Shown here one piece after another: positions 1-8,822 of a stretch of 13,006 nt of DNA; position 1 is the first letter of the stretch, and every line of letters begins with the position of its first letter. The DNA is from an uncultured Collinsella sp. (lineage in GTDB: Bacteria > Actinomycetota > Coriobacteriia > Coriobacteriales > Coriobacteriaceae), in NCBI GenBank assembly GCA_902490245.1, contig CABUDB010000016.1:1-13006 (forward strand), written 5' to 3'. The position numbers were made by a program, and so were the translations under genes. The notes beneath the pieces were generated by a model that worked only from the letters and a program-made list of their open reading frames with translations, did not search any database and was not told where the DNA came from.

Positions 1-33
1 TACATCACCAGTTGCGTTTGAGAGGAGAACATC

Positions 34-177
34 ATGGCTGAGGAGAAGAAGACGTATAAGTTCGTGTGCGTCGTTTGCGGTTACGAGGTTGAGGTCGATA
101 CGCCCGAGCTGCCCGAGGATTATGTGTGCCCGGTGTGTGGCGTCGGTCCCGATCAGTTTGAGCTCGTAGAGGAGTAG
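34..177 (+). CDS. Rubredoxin-type small iron protein
   Basis: Encodes 47 aa. Rubredoxins hold one iron in four cysteines and carry single electrons in the cytoplasm, often to peroxide- or oxygen-detoxifying enzymes in anaerobes (family knowledge). The sequence shows the two knuckles: C12-V-V-C15-G-Y near the N-terminus and C32-P-V-C35-G-V-G near the C-terminus, followed by D-Q-F-E as in typical rubredoxins. At 47 aa it is slightly shorter than the usual 52-55 aa. The start ATG at 34 has an AGGAG at 23-27 with 6-nt spacing. A strong terminator follows 39 nt after the stop, so the gene ends its transcript; whatever lies upstream is outside the window. The redox partner is not identifiable here. 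It could also be called a rubredoxin-like domain protein; the metal site itself is clear. Confidence 0.92.
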   Translation: MAEEKKTYKFVCVVCGYEVEVDTPELPEDYVCPVCGVGPDQFELVEE

Positions 178-216
178 CTCGCAGACACACGGCGAAAGCC
201 GAACATAGCTCTGTCC

Positions 217-252
217 AAGGGCCTCGGTCGAATTCTCGGCCGGGGCCCTTTT
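217..252 (+). terminator. Intrinsic terminator after the rubredoxin gene
   Basis: A GC-rich hairpin. Arm AAGGGCC-t-CGG-t-CGA (217-231) pairs with TCG-g-CCG-g-GGCCCTT (236-250) around the loop ATTC, with two opposed non-Watson-Crick positions. The run of four T at 249-252 follows the stem. It lies 39 nt beyond the rubredoxin stop codon. Confidence 0.85.
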
Positions 253-320
253 CCTCCGCCCCCAAGGGATCACGGTTGCTGTTGGCCGATCCTGTCTGTT
301 GTGAGTCCGGCCGACCTTTT

Positions 321-377
321 GTCTTAATCTGTAACGTCTAACGGCTCAAAACGGGTCTTCCTGTTACAGATCGAGAC
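321..377 (+). repeat. Palindromic unit A1 (57 bp), cluster A
   Basis: Left arm GTCTTAATCTGTAAC (321-335), 27-nt interior, right arm GTTACAGATCGAGAC (363-377). The left arm departs from consensus at two bases, giving one wobble and one mismatch, while the right arm is perfect. Pairing continues outward by TTT/AAA (318-320 with 378-380). It lies in the gap between the rubredoxin terminator and the 3' end of mntH. Confidence 0.95.
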
Positions 378-400
378 AAACGGAGCTGTCCCTCGGAATG

Positions 401-457
401 ATCTCGATCTGTAACATCTAGACATCAAAAGCGGGTCTAGATGTTACAGATCGAGAC
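401..457 (+). repeat. Palindromic unit A2 (57 bp), cluster A
   Basis: Starts exactly 80 bp after unit A1. Arms ATCTCGATCTGTAAC (401-415) and GTTACAGATCGAGAC (443-457). Pairing continues into the interior (ATCTAGAC, 416-423, with GTCTAGAT, 435-442), giving 22 of 23 paired positions around an 11-nt loop, the longest stem in the window. It ends 27 nt past the mntH stop codon, so it would lie in the mntH 3' UTR if transcription runs on. Confidence 0.95.
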
Positions 458-484
458 GTTTGCCTGGGTAGGTGCCCCGTCCCA

Positions 485-1741
485 TTACATCCCTGTCAAC
501 AACACGACATCGAGAATCGTCACGATGACACCAATCCCTACAAGCAGCGCGTTGAGCGGGCGCGAATTGGCGTATTTGCCCATGACGCGGCGTGAACTGG
601 TGAGTCGTATGAGCACAAAGACCGTAATCGGCAGCTGAAGCGACAGCAGTGCCTGACTCCAGATGAGACCTTCAAAAGGATTTGGAACGACCAGGCACGC
701 CGCCACTGCTCCGGCGAAACAGGCCGCCACCCCGACCGAGGAATGTCGGTCGTGGATGTCGTATTCCTCGTCGAACATGCCCGCAGTGATGGTTCCCGCC
801 GCCATGCCCGCTGTCACGCTGCTCGATAATCCCGCGAACAGCAGCGCTACCGCAAAGATGGTCGAGCTCGCCGGGCCCAAGATGGGGGAGAGCGTGGCCG
901 CTGCGACGGTGAGGTCGTCTACGACCATGCCGTGCGCAAAGAAGGTCGTTGCGGCCAGGATGACCATGGCCGAGTTGATTGCCCAGCCCACGCCCATCGA
1001 AAAGAGCGTGTCGAAGAGCTCGTAGCGCAGACGTTCTTCGATAACCTGCTCGCCTTGGCCTTCGAAGTGCATGGATTGGATGACCTCGGAGTGCAGAAAA
1101 AGGTTGTGTGGCATAACGACCGCACCCAGGACGCTCACGATAATCGCGGCAGAGCCAGTGGGCATACTAGGCGTGATCCAGCTTGCGGCGGCTTGCGGCC
1201 AGTCGACCTTGACTAGTGCAAGCTCGGCCAAAAACGAGAGTCCTACCACGCCTACGAAGGCGATGATCCAGCGTTCGGCATGCTTGTAGGAGTTCGTCAT
1301 GAGCATCGCCATCGATACTGCCGCCACGATGACGCAGCCCGCGCGCACGGGCAGCCCAAAGAGCATTTGAAGGGCAATCGCGCCACCCAGGACTTCGGCC
1401 ATGGCGGTGGCGACAGTCGCGAGATAGGCACTGGCGAGTACCGTGCGTCCAACGAAGCGGGGGAGGTAACGTGTCGTGGCCTCGGCAAGGCAGGCGCCCG
1501 TGGCGATACCCAGGTGCGCCGCGTTGTGCTGCAGCACAATGAGCATAATCGTGGACAGCGTGACGATCCACAGCAGCGCGTAGCCAAACTGCGAGCCCGC
1601 GGCCATATTGGAGGCCCAGTTGCCCGGGTCGATAAAGCCGACGGTCACGAGCAGCCCGGGGCCGATATGCCGCGCAATGTCTAGGCCTCCGTGACCACCG
1701 GTGCGTCGGGAGCCAAAGTGTTGTTTGAGATGGTTGAGCAT
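485..1741 (-). CDS. mntH: Nramp-family Mn2+/Fe2+ importer MntH
   Basis: Encodes a 418-aa polytopic inner-membrane protein. Nramp/MntH proteins import Mn2+ or Fe2+ by proton symport (family knowledge). The two metal-binding signatures are present: D-P-G-N at residues 38-41 in the first membrane helix and M-P-H-N at 210-213 in helix 6, followed by LFLHS. Many hydrophobic helices follow to the C-terminus. A TTG at 1777 would add 12 residues, but the ATG at 1741 has an AGGAG six bases upstream and a short N-terminus typical of the family, so I chose it. The gene stands alone, opposite in strand to its neighbours. A promoter with a palindrome in its spacer lies about 40 nt upstream, consistent with metal-responsive repression. 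Palindrome cluster A lies downstream and cluster B upstream. Confidence 0.95.
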   Translation of the reverse strand: MLNHLKQHFGSRRTGGHGGLDIARHIGPGLLVTVGFIDPGNWASNMAAGSQFGYALLWIVTLSTIMLIVLQHNAAHLGIATGACLAEATTRYLPRFVGRTVLASAYLATVATAMAEVLGGAIALQMLFGLPVRAGCVIVAAVSMAMLMTNSYKHAERWIIAFVGVVGLSFLAELALVKVDWPQAAASWITPSMPTGSAAIIVSVLGAVVMPHNLFLHSEVIQSMHFEGQGEQVIEERLRYELFDTLFSMGVGWAINSAMVILAATTFFAHGMVVDDLTVAAATLSPILGPASSTIFAVALLFAGLSSSVTAGMAAGTITAGMFDEEYDIHDRHSSVGVAACFAGAVAACLVVPNPFEGLIWSQALLSLQLPITVFVLIRLTSSRRVMGKYANSRPLNALLVGIGVIVTILDVVLLTGM

Positions 1742-1777
1742 GGTGCGCTCCTGTGTGCCGTTTGCTTGACGCCGCAA

Positions 1778-1806
1778 AGGATACCCGTTTTAAGCTTAAA
1801 AGTTAA
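1778..1806 (-). promoter_or_regulatory. mntH promoter with palindromic operator candidate
   Basis: On the minus strand, TTAACT (1806-1801) and TATCCT (1783-1778) are separated by exactly 17 bp and fit -35 and -10 boxes. Transcription would begin near 1771, about 30 nt before the mntH ATG. The 14-bp perfect palindrome TTTTAAGCTTAAAA (1788-1801) fills most of the spacer, a position where a bound repressor would block RNA polymerase. Mn transporters are commonly controlled by MntR/DtxR-type repressors, but this palindrome does not match the B. subtilis MntR or DtxR boxes I know, so the regulator is an inference. Confidence 0.5.
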
Positions 1807-1863
1807 CCAAGACTAACAAAATTGTTGTATTTGAATGGGATGGTGAAAGGGGGCTGCCGAAAT

Positions 1864-1920
1864 GTCTCGATCTGTAACAACTAGGGATGGAAATTGGGCC
1901 TAGGTGTTACAGATCGAGAC
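1864..1920 (+). repeat. Palindromic unit B1 (57 bp), cluster B
   Basis: Both arms match consensus: GTCTCGATCTGTAAC (1864-1878) and GTTACAGATCGAGAC (1906-1920). The stem continues inward (A-CTAGG with CCTAG-T, one mismatch between) to about 21 pairs, and outward by one T/A pair. It lies about 60 bp upstream of the mntH -35 box. Confidence 0.95.
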
Positions 1921-1943
1921 AGGAAGAAATGGTCCTATGTAAT

Positions 1944-2000
1944 CTCTCGATCTGTAACAGTTTGCCGCCAAAACCGGCCCTTCGTGTTACAGATCGAGAC
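1944..2000 (+). repeat. Palindromic unit B2 (57 bp), cluster B
   Basis: Starts exactly 80 bp after B1. Left arm CTCTCGATCTGTAAC (first base changed), right arm GTTACAGATCGAGAC perfect. The interior carries its own small stem GCCG/CGGC (1964-1967 with 1975-1978). T1943 and A2001 pair outside the changed base. Confidence 0.95.
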
Positions 2001-2023
2001 ATTCGGAACTGTCTCTCGAAAAC

Positions 2024-2080
2024 ATCTCAATCTGTAACAGTTAGTCGTCGTAATTGGGCCTTCCTGTTACAGATTGAGAT
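2024..2080 (+). repeat. Palindromic unit B3 (57 bp), with compensated arm changes
   Basis: Starts exactly 80 bp after B2. Arms are ATCTCAATCTGTAAC and GTTACAGATTGAGAT: two bases differ from consensus in each arm, and each change is matched by its partner, so pairing stays perfect. Pairing extends outward (AAAC, 2020-2023, with GTTT, 2081-2084) and inward by one A/T pair, giving a 20-bp perfect stem from 2020-2039 with 2065-2084. This is the clearest evidence in the window that the stem itself is conserved. Confidence 0.95.
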
Positions 2081-2096
2081 GTTTGAAGTGGTGAGC

Positions 2097-2159
2097 TAAC
2101 AGGCCGAACTTGGGGCCCTTGTTGTCGCCCTTGAGGTCGGCGGTGTCTACTCGTAGGGC
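2097..2159 (-). pseudogene. Possible relic of a coding sequence
   Basis: On the minus strand, about 17 consecutive codons (2150-2100) nearly all end in C or G, the pattern of real genes in this window, and translate to VDTADLKGDNKGPKFGL. Reading upstream quickly loses this bias. Downstream the frame runs into palindrome B3 and stops at its CTG TAA. No start or ribosome binding site is present. I do not recognise the family. It may be a chance stretch; the case rests only on codon bias. Confidence 0.22.
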
Positions 2160-2174
2160 GTGCGTTACGCGATT

Positions 2175-2222
2175 GTTTCGAAACGGGCGGGAAACACAAC
2201 GGGCCGGCGATGCTCCTACTAT
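2175..2222 (+). promoter_or_regulatory. Weak promoter/operator candidate upstream of gltB
   Basis: The stretch from cluster B to gltB must hold the gltBD promoter unless transcription enters from further upstream. It contains a 10-bp perfect palindrome GTTTCGAAAC (2175-2184) and a -10-like TACTAT (2217-2222) about 43 nt before the start codon. No convincing -35 box sits 17 bp upstream of TACTAT. No riboswitch is recognisable. Confidence 0.2.
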
Positions 2223-2264
2223 GCCTATTCAACTGACTGTCTAAATATCTAGGGGAGGATCGCG

Positions 2265-5200
2265 ATGCAGGCAGATTCCGCTCAGCAGCAGGGCCTTTAT
2301 CGCCCCGAATTCGACCACGATGCATGTGGCATCGGCGCGCTTGCCGATATCAACGGTGAGCGACATCACCAGATTCTGGACGACGCACTGTCCATTCTGG
2401 TCAACTTGGAGCACCGCGGCGGCACGGGACTCGAGAAGAACACCGGCGACGGCGCTGGCATCCTGTTCCAGGTTCCGCATCACTTTTTCCGTAAAGAGGC
2501 CCAAAAGTGCGGCCAGATTCTGCCGGCAGAGGGCGACTATGGCGTGGCCATGCTGTTCTTCCCGCAGGACGACAAGGGCGTAGAGGATGCCCGCCGCGTG
2601 TTTGAGGAGGGCTGCGCCGAGGCCGGCGTGCCGCTGCTCTTTTGGCGCGAGGTGCCGGTCGACCCGCACGACCTGGGCGAGACGGCCCGCGCCTGCATGC
2701 CCACTATCCTGCAGGCCTTCTTGGGCCGTCCGGACGACACGCCCGCCGGCGATGCCTTTGAGCGTCGCCTGTACGTGTGCCGCCGCACCATCGAGAAGAA
2801 GGCCGACGCCGAGTTTGCCCTGCGAGACAAGATCTTCTACGTGTGCTCCATGAGCTCGCGCACTATCGTGTACAAGGGCATGCTTGTGGCCACGCAGATG
2901 CGCCGCTTCTTCATCGACCTCAACGACGCCGCCGTCAAAACGGCCGTGGCGCTCGTCCACTCGCGCTACTCCACCAACACCACGCCCAGCTGGGAGCGTG
3001 CGCACCCCAACCGCTTTATCATCCACAACGGCGAGATCAACACCCTCAAGGGCAATGTCAACTGGATTCGCGCCCGCGAACCCAACCTGTACAGTCCCGT
3101 GTTGCAGCACGATCTTGAGCGCGTGATGCCCATCATCAACCGCGAGGGCTCCGACTCCGCGATTCTGGACAACGTGCTCGAGTTTTTGGTCATGAACGGT
3201 CGTCCGCTCACGCGTGCCGCGTCCATGTTGCTGCCCGAGCCGTGGGACCACAACGATAGCCTGAGTGAGGAGCGCCGCGCCTACGACGCCTACCAGTCCA
3301 TGCTCATGGAGCCGTGGGACGGTCCGGCGGCCATCGCCTTTACCGACGGCCGTACCCTGGGTGCCGCCCTCGACCGTAACGGCCTGCGCCCGGCTCGCTA
3401 CTACGTGACGCGCGACGGCCGCTTTATGCTGGCGAGCGAGGTGGGCACCATCGAGGTGCGCCCCGAGAACATCCTGACGAGCGGCTGCCTGGGACCGGGT
3501 CAGATGCTCGAGGTTGATTTTGCCCGCGGCCGCGTGATCTACAATGACGAGCTGCGCGCCCGTTACGCCAAGGAAAAGCCCTACCGTGATTGGATTGCCG
3601 AGGAGACGCTGACCGTCGACGCGCTCGACAAGCCCGCCGCGCCCGCGCCCGCCGAGGACGCTGAGGTGCCCGCCGCCGTGCGTATGGCCAAGCTCGGCTA
3701 CCACTGGGATGACGTCGACGAGGTCGTGCGCCCCATGGCCCAGCAGGGCAAGGCCCCGCTCGCCTCGATGGGTATCGACGCACCGCTGGCCTGCCTGTCC
3801 AAGAAGACACGTTCGTTCTTTGACTACTTCTATCAGCTGTTCGCCCAGGTCACGAACCCGCCGATCGACGCCCTGCGCGAGCATATGGTAACTTCGACCA
3901 CGCTCTACCTGGGCAACCACGGCAACCTGCTCGAGGATTCCCGCACGGCCTGTCAGCTGGTGCGCTTGGAGCGCCCGTTGCTCAACGAGGAAGAGTTCGA
4001 ACATATCTGTGCCATCGACCGTGTTGGCTTTAAGACCCACCGTTTCCGTGCCGTCTACCGCCGCGATGCTGGCGAGGGCGCGCTGCAGACTGCGCTCAAA
4101 CAGCTTGCCGAGGACGTTGAGGCTGCGGTCCGCGACGGCGTGAACATTGTGGTGCTGAGCGATCGCGCCGGAGCGGGCGAGGTGCCCGTGCCGTCGCTGC
4201 TTGCCGTGGGCTGCGTGCACAACCACCTGATCCGCGCCGGCGTGCGCACCTTTGCCGATATCGTGGTGGAGTGCGGCGATGCCGTGTCTCCGCACGACTT
4301 TGCGGCGCTGGTGGGCTACTCCGCAAGCGGCATCTATCCGTATAACGCACATGTGTGCATTCGCGACTTGGCGGCGCGCGGCGATCTGGACGTTTCTGCC
4401 GAGCAGGGCATCGCCAACTACAACAAGGCTGCGACTGCCGGCATCGTCTCCATCATGTCCAAGATGGGCATCTCCACGGTGCAGAGCTACCATTCGGCGC
4501 AGATCTTCGAGGCCGTGGGCTTTACGCCGGAGTTCGTCAACGCGTACTTCGCCGGCACGGTGAGCCGTGTGGGCGGTATGGGTGTCGAGGACGTTGAGCG
4601 CGAGCAAAACGAGCGCTACGACGCCGCGCTCGCCATCCTTAAGAGCCCGGCTCCCGATCAGCTGCCCACACTGGGTCTGACCAAGTGGCGCCCGCTCGGT
4701 GGCGAGGATCACCTGATCGACCCTCAGACTGTCTACCTGCTGCAGACCGCCTGCCGTGAGGACAGCTACGACACCTTTAAGGAGTACAGCGCCCGCCTGC
4801 ACCGCACCGGCCGTGCCGTGCGCCTGCGCGACCTGCTGGACTTTGATGCCAGTGGCCGCACCCCGGTGGCACTCGACGAGGTCGAGCCCGCGCTCAACAT
4901 CGTCCGCCGCTTTAACACCGGCGCCATGTCGTATGGCTCCATCAGCAAAGAGGCGCACGAGTGCATGGCCATCGCCATGAATCGCCTGCACGGACGCTCC
5001 AACTCGGGCGAGGGCGGCGAGGACCCGCGTCGCGAGACCCCGCTGGCCAACGGCGACTCCAAGAACTCCGCGATCAAGCAGGTGGCAAGTGCGCGCTTTG
5101 GCGTGACGAGCCGCTACCTGTGCAGCGCCTTCGAGATTCAGATTAAGATGGCCCAGGGCGCCAAGCCCGGCGAGGGCGGCCACCTGCCCGGCAAGAAGGT

Positions 5201-6962
5201 CTACCCTTGGATTGCCGAGGTCCGTCAGTCCACGCCCGGCATCGGCCTGATCTCGCCTCCGCCGCACCACGACATCTACTCTATCGAGGACCTGGCCGAG
5301 CTCATCTTCGATCTTAAGAACGCCAACCCCGGCGCGCGCGTGTCGGTCAAGCTGGTCAGTGAGGCGGGCGTCGGCACCATCGCCACCGGTGTGGCCAAGG
5401 GTGCTGCCGACAAGATCTTGATCAGCGGCCACAACGGCGGCTCGGGTGCCGCTGCGCGCGACTCTATCTGGCACGCGGGTCTGCCGCTGGAGCTCGGTCT
5501 TGCCGAGGCTCAACAGACGCTGCTGCAAAACGGCCTGCGCTCACGCGTGGTGCTCGAGGCTGACGGCAAGCTCATGGACGGCACCGATGTTGCCGTCGCC
5601 TGCCTGCTGGGCGCCGAGGAGTTTGGCTTTGCGACCATGCCGCTCATCTCGATGGGCTGCCTCATGCAGCGTGACTGCCAGCAGGATACCTGCCCGGCCG
5701 GCATCGCTACGCAAAACTGCCGCCTGCGTCGCGGCTTCCGCGGCAAGCCCGAGCACGTCGAGCACTTTATGCTCTTTGTTGCCGGGCAACTGCGCGAGGT
5801 CATGGCGAGCCTGGGCTTCCGCACCGTCGACGAGATGGTCGGCCATCCCGAGTGCCTGCGCCAGATCGAGGTCCCGGGCAACCGCAAGGCTAACCTGCTC
5901 GATCTGTCGCCCGTGCTGGCGAGCGCGACCTGCGAGTTCGGTGCCCATATCCCGGGTGCCGACGGTCGTCACTTCCTGCCGCAGATGGCCGCGGACAGCG
6001 AGCTCGACAAGACGCTCGACTCCACGTTGTTTGTGCCCTATACGGCCGATGCCCGTGCGCACCTGCGCCCGATTCGCTTCCGCGCCGATATCGCCAACGT
6101 CAACCGCTGCGTGGGCACCATCCTGGGCAACGCGGTGACCAAGGCGCATCCCGAGGGTCTGCCCGCCGGCTCCATCACCATCGATTGCGATGGTTCGGCC
6201 GGTCAGAGCTTTGGCGCCTTCCTGCCGCGCGGCATTACGCTCAACGTGTGCGGCGACGCCAACGACTACTTTGGCAAGGGCCTTTCGGGCGGCGAGGTGT
6301 CGGTGCGCCCCAACCCGCATGCGACCTACAAGTTCGATGAGAACATCATCGTGGGCAACGTTGCGTTCTTTGGCGCCACGAGCGGCCGCAGCTTCATTAA
6401 CGGCCTGGCAGGCCAGCGCTTTGGCGTACGCAACTCCGGTGCCACCGTGGTGGTCGAGGGCTGCGGCAACCATGGCTGCGAGTACATGACGGGTGGTCTG
6501 GCGCTCATCCTGGGCGAGGTCGGGCAGAACTTCGCCGCCGGCATGACGGGTGGCGTGGCTTATGTCTTCGATCAGTACGGCACGCTCGATGCCCGTGTGA
6601 ACCACGAGAGCGTTGAGCTTAAAGCCCCGACGGCCGGCGAGCTGGCGCAGATTCGCGAGCTCATCCAGGAGCACGTGGACGCGACGCAGAGCCCGCGCGG
6701 CATTAAGCTGCTCTACAGCTTTGAGACGATGAGCAAGCACTTTGTGAAGGTCATTCCGACCGAGTACGAGCGCGTGCTGGCGATTGTCGCCGCCGCCGAG
6801 GCCGTAGGCAAGACGCATGCGCAGGCCGAGGAGCTGGCGTTTGACATTGTGACCGGTCGCGCGAGTGACGCGGATGTTGCTCGCTTCGATGTTGCGGGCG
6901 GTGCTGCGGGTGCTGCGTCCGTGGCTGCCAGCTCTGTTGCTTCGACCAAGAAGGAGGCGTAA
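2265..6962 (+). CDS. gltB: Glutamate synthase (NADPH) large subunit
   Basis: Encodes 1565 aa. With GltD it makes two glutamates from glutamine, 2-oxoglutarate and NADPH in the cytoplasm. The class II glutaminase domain begins at C21 (DACGIG), the expected N-terminal nucleophile after removal of a 20-residue propeptide, and includes HSRYSTNT, NGEIN and LDRNGLRP. The FMN synthase domain carries GAKPGEGGHLPGKKV near residue 965. The 3Fe-4S cysteines are C1132-x5-C1138-x4-C1143. A GXGXG structural domain follows (about 1270-1490, including YFGKGLSGGE and EYMTGGLALILG). The protein is slightly longer than the usual ~1500 aa and ends in an Ala/Ser-rich tail of about 20 residues that looks dispensable. 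Start ATG 2265 has AGGGGAGG at 2251-2258, 6-nt spacing. gltD begins 5 bp after the stop, so the two are co-transcribed. Confidence 0.98.
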   Translation: MQADSAQQQGLYRPEFDHDACGIGALADINGERHHQILDDALSILVNLEHRGGTGLEKNTGDGAGILFQVPHHFFRKEAQKCGQILPAEGDYGVAMLFFPQDDKGVEDARRVFEEGCAEAGVPLLFWREVPVDPHDLGETARACMPTILQAFLGRPDDTPAGDAFERRLYVCRRTIEKKADAEFALRDKIFYVCSMSSRTIVYKGMLVATQMRRFFIDLNDAAVKTAVALVHSRYSTNTTPSWERAHPNRFIIHNGEINTLKGNVNWIRAREPNLYSPVLQHDLERVMPIINREGSDSAILDNVLEFLVMNGRPLTRAASMLLPEPWDHNDSLSEERRAYDAYQSMLMEPWDGPAAIAFTDGRTLGAALDRNGLRPARYYVTRDGRFMLASEVGTIEVRPENILTSGCLGPGQMLEVDFARGRVIYNDELRARYAKEKPYRDWIAEETLTVDALDKPAAPAPAEDAEVPAAVRMAKLGYHWDDVDEVVRPMAQQGKAPLASMGIDAPLACLSKKTRSFFDYFYQLFAQVTNPPIDALREHMVTSTTLYLGNHGNLLEDSRTACQLVRLERPLLNEEEFEHICAIDRVGFKTHRFRAVYRRDAGEGALQTALKQLAEDVEAAVRDGVNIVVLSDRAGAGEVPVPSLLAVGCVHNHLIRAGVRTFADIVVECGDAVSPHDFAALVGYSASGIYPYNAHVCIRDLAARGDLDVSAEQGIANYNKAATAGIVSIMSKMGISTVQSYHSAQIFEAVGFTPEFVNAYFAGTVSRVGGMGVEDVEREQNERYDAALAILKSPAPDQLPTLGLTKWRPLGGEDHLIDPQTVYLLQTACREDSYDTFKEYSARLHRTGRAVRLRDLLDFDASGRTPVALDEVEPALNIVRRFNTGAMSYGSISKEAHECMAIAMNRLHGRSNSGEGGEDPRRETPLANGDSKNSAIKQVASARFGVTSRYLCSAFEIQIKMAQGAKPGEGGHLPGKKVYPWIAEVRQSTPGIGLISPPPHHDIYSIEDLAELIFDLKNANPGARVSVKLVSEAGVGTIATGVAKGAADKILISGHNGGSGAAARDSIWHAGLPLELGLAEAQQTLLQNGLRSRVVLEADGKLMDGTDVAVACLLGAEEFGFATMPLISMGCLMQRDCQQDTCPAGIATQNCRLRRGFRGKPEHVEHFMLFVAGQLREVMASLGFRTVDEMVGHPECLRQIEVPGNRKANLLDLSPVLASATCEFGAHIPGADGRHFLPQMAADSELDKTLDSTLFVPYTADARAHLRPIRFRADIANVNRCVGTILGNAVTKAHPEGLPAGSITIDCDGSAGQSFGAFLPRGITLNVCGDANDYFGKGLSGGEVSVRPNPHATYKFDENIIVGNVAFFGATSGRSFINGLAGQRFGVRNSGATVVVEGCGNHGCEYMTGGLALILGEVGQNFAAGMTGGVAYVFDQYGTLDARVNHESVELKAPTAGELAQIRELIQEHVDATQSPRGIKLLYSFETMSKHFVKVIPTEYERVLAIVAAAEAVGKTHAQAEELAFDIVTGRASDADVARFDVAGGAAGAASVAASSVASTKKEA

Positions 6963-6967
6963 GTGCC

Positions 6968-8449
<1,482 letters not shown>

Positions 8450-8460
8450 GGTAGTCATTC

Positions 8461-8502
8461 AAGAACGTCCCCAATGACTAGTCATTGGGGACGTTCTTTT
8501 TT
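8461..8502 (+). terminator. gltBD terminator built on a 38-bp perfect palindrome
   Basis: Positions 8461-8498 form a perfect palindrome centred on ACTAGT, with arm AAGAACGTCCCCAATGAC and its inverse, followed by a run of T to 8502. It lies just after the gltD stop and is a textbook intrinsic terminator. A degenerate copy of the right half (CTAGTC-gc-TGGGGAC-ac-TCTTT) follows immediately at 8505-8526. Confidence 0.88.
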
Positions 8503-8775
8503 GTCTAGTCGCTGGGGACACTCTTTGCGCGCCTTCGAACGATTTGTTCGTTTGCTGACGTGCGGGTGTTCATTTGTCGACTTTTTGGGCTGTGGTCACC
8601 TGTTGTTTCTGTGGTGGCTGCGGGCATCTGGCTCAAAAGGGCGGGTTGGCTGTCTATGTCTACCTGCGGTTTCTAAGCGGTGTGCTCATTCGGTCAAGCT
8701 TTTCGTCAGGTGTTTGGTCAGCATCTGGTTTGCAGCCGGAGGTCTATTTTGCCCGTGCTGACAGTGGCTGCCCAC
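8503..8775 (+). other. Intergenic stretch with no supported gene
   Basis: After the gltBD terminator there are about 270 bp with a G/T-rich plus strand. I see no gene with a ribosome binding site, no tRNA, and no copy of the 15-bp palindrome arm. The 95-codon frame at 8474-8761 starts inside the terminator palindrome and reads as a Cys/Trp/Phe-rich sequence unlike a real protein. The promoter of the 8823 gene should lie here, but I cannot name convincing -35 and -10 boxes. Confidence 0.5.
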
Positions 8776-8817
8776 CCTCCTCGTAAGCTCAAATTGAGGT
8801 CCATCAGTTTGAGGAGG
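8738..8817 (+). promoter_or_regulatory. Possible leader that masks the ribosome binding site
   Basis: The ribosome binding site GAGGAGG (8811-8817) of the next gene has an exact 7-nt complement, CCTCCTC (8776-8782), upstream. The same CCTCC can instead pair with GGAGG at 8738-8742, a segment also framed by a 6-bp GCAGCC/GGCTGC stem (8732-8737 with 8766-8771). A third segment, CTCAAA (8788-8793), can pair with TTTGAG (8808-8813). These mutually exclusive pairings would suit a translational switch, but short purine/pyrimidine complements arise easily. Confidence 0.3.
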
Positions 8818-8822
8818 ATGCC

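Noticed and set aside
321..457. Palindromic units as classical intrinsic terminators
   Set aside because: The stems are long, but no clean T-run follows in either direction, and units occur upstream of promoters as well as downstream of genes. A role in 3' end protection remains possible.
2241..5528. 1095-codon open frame on the minus strand opposite gltB
   Set aside because: It is a shadow of the high-GC gltB codons; it is rich in Ala/Val/Arg/His with no recognisable domain and lacks a ribosome binding site.
8629..8646. Decayed palindromic unit in the gap after gltD
   Set aside because: GGCTCAAAA here matches part of the interior of unit A1, but neither arm is present and the match is only 9 nt.
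8474..8761. 95-codon open frame after gltD
   Set aside because: Begins inside the terminator palindrome, has no ribosome binding site, and gives an implausible Cys/Trp/Phe-rich sequence.
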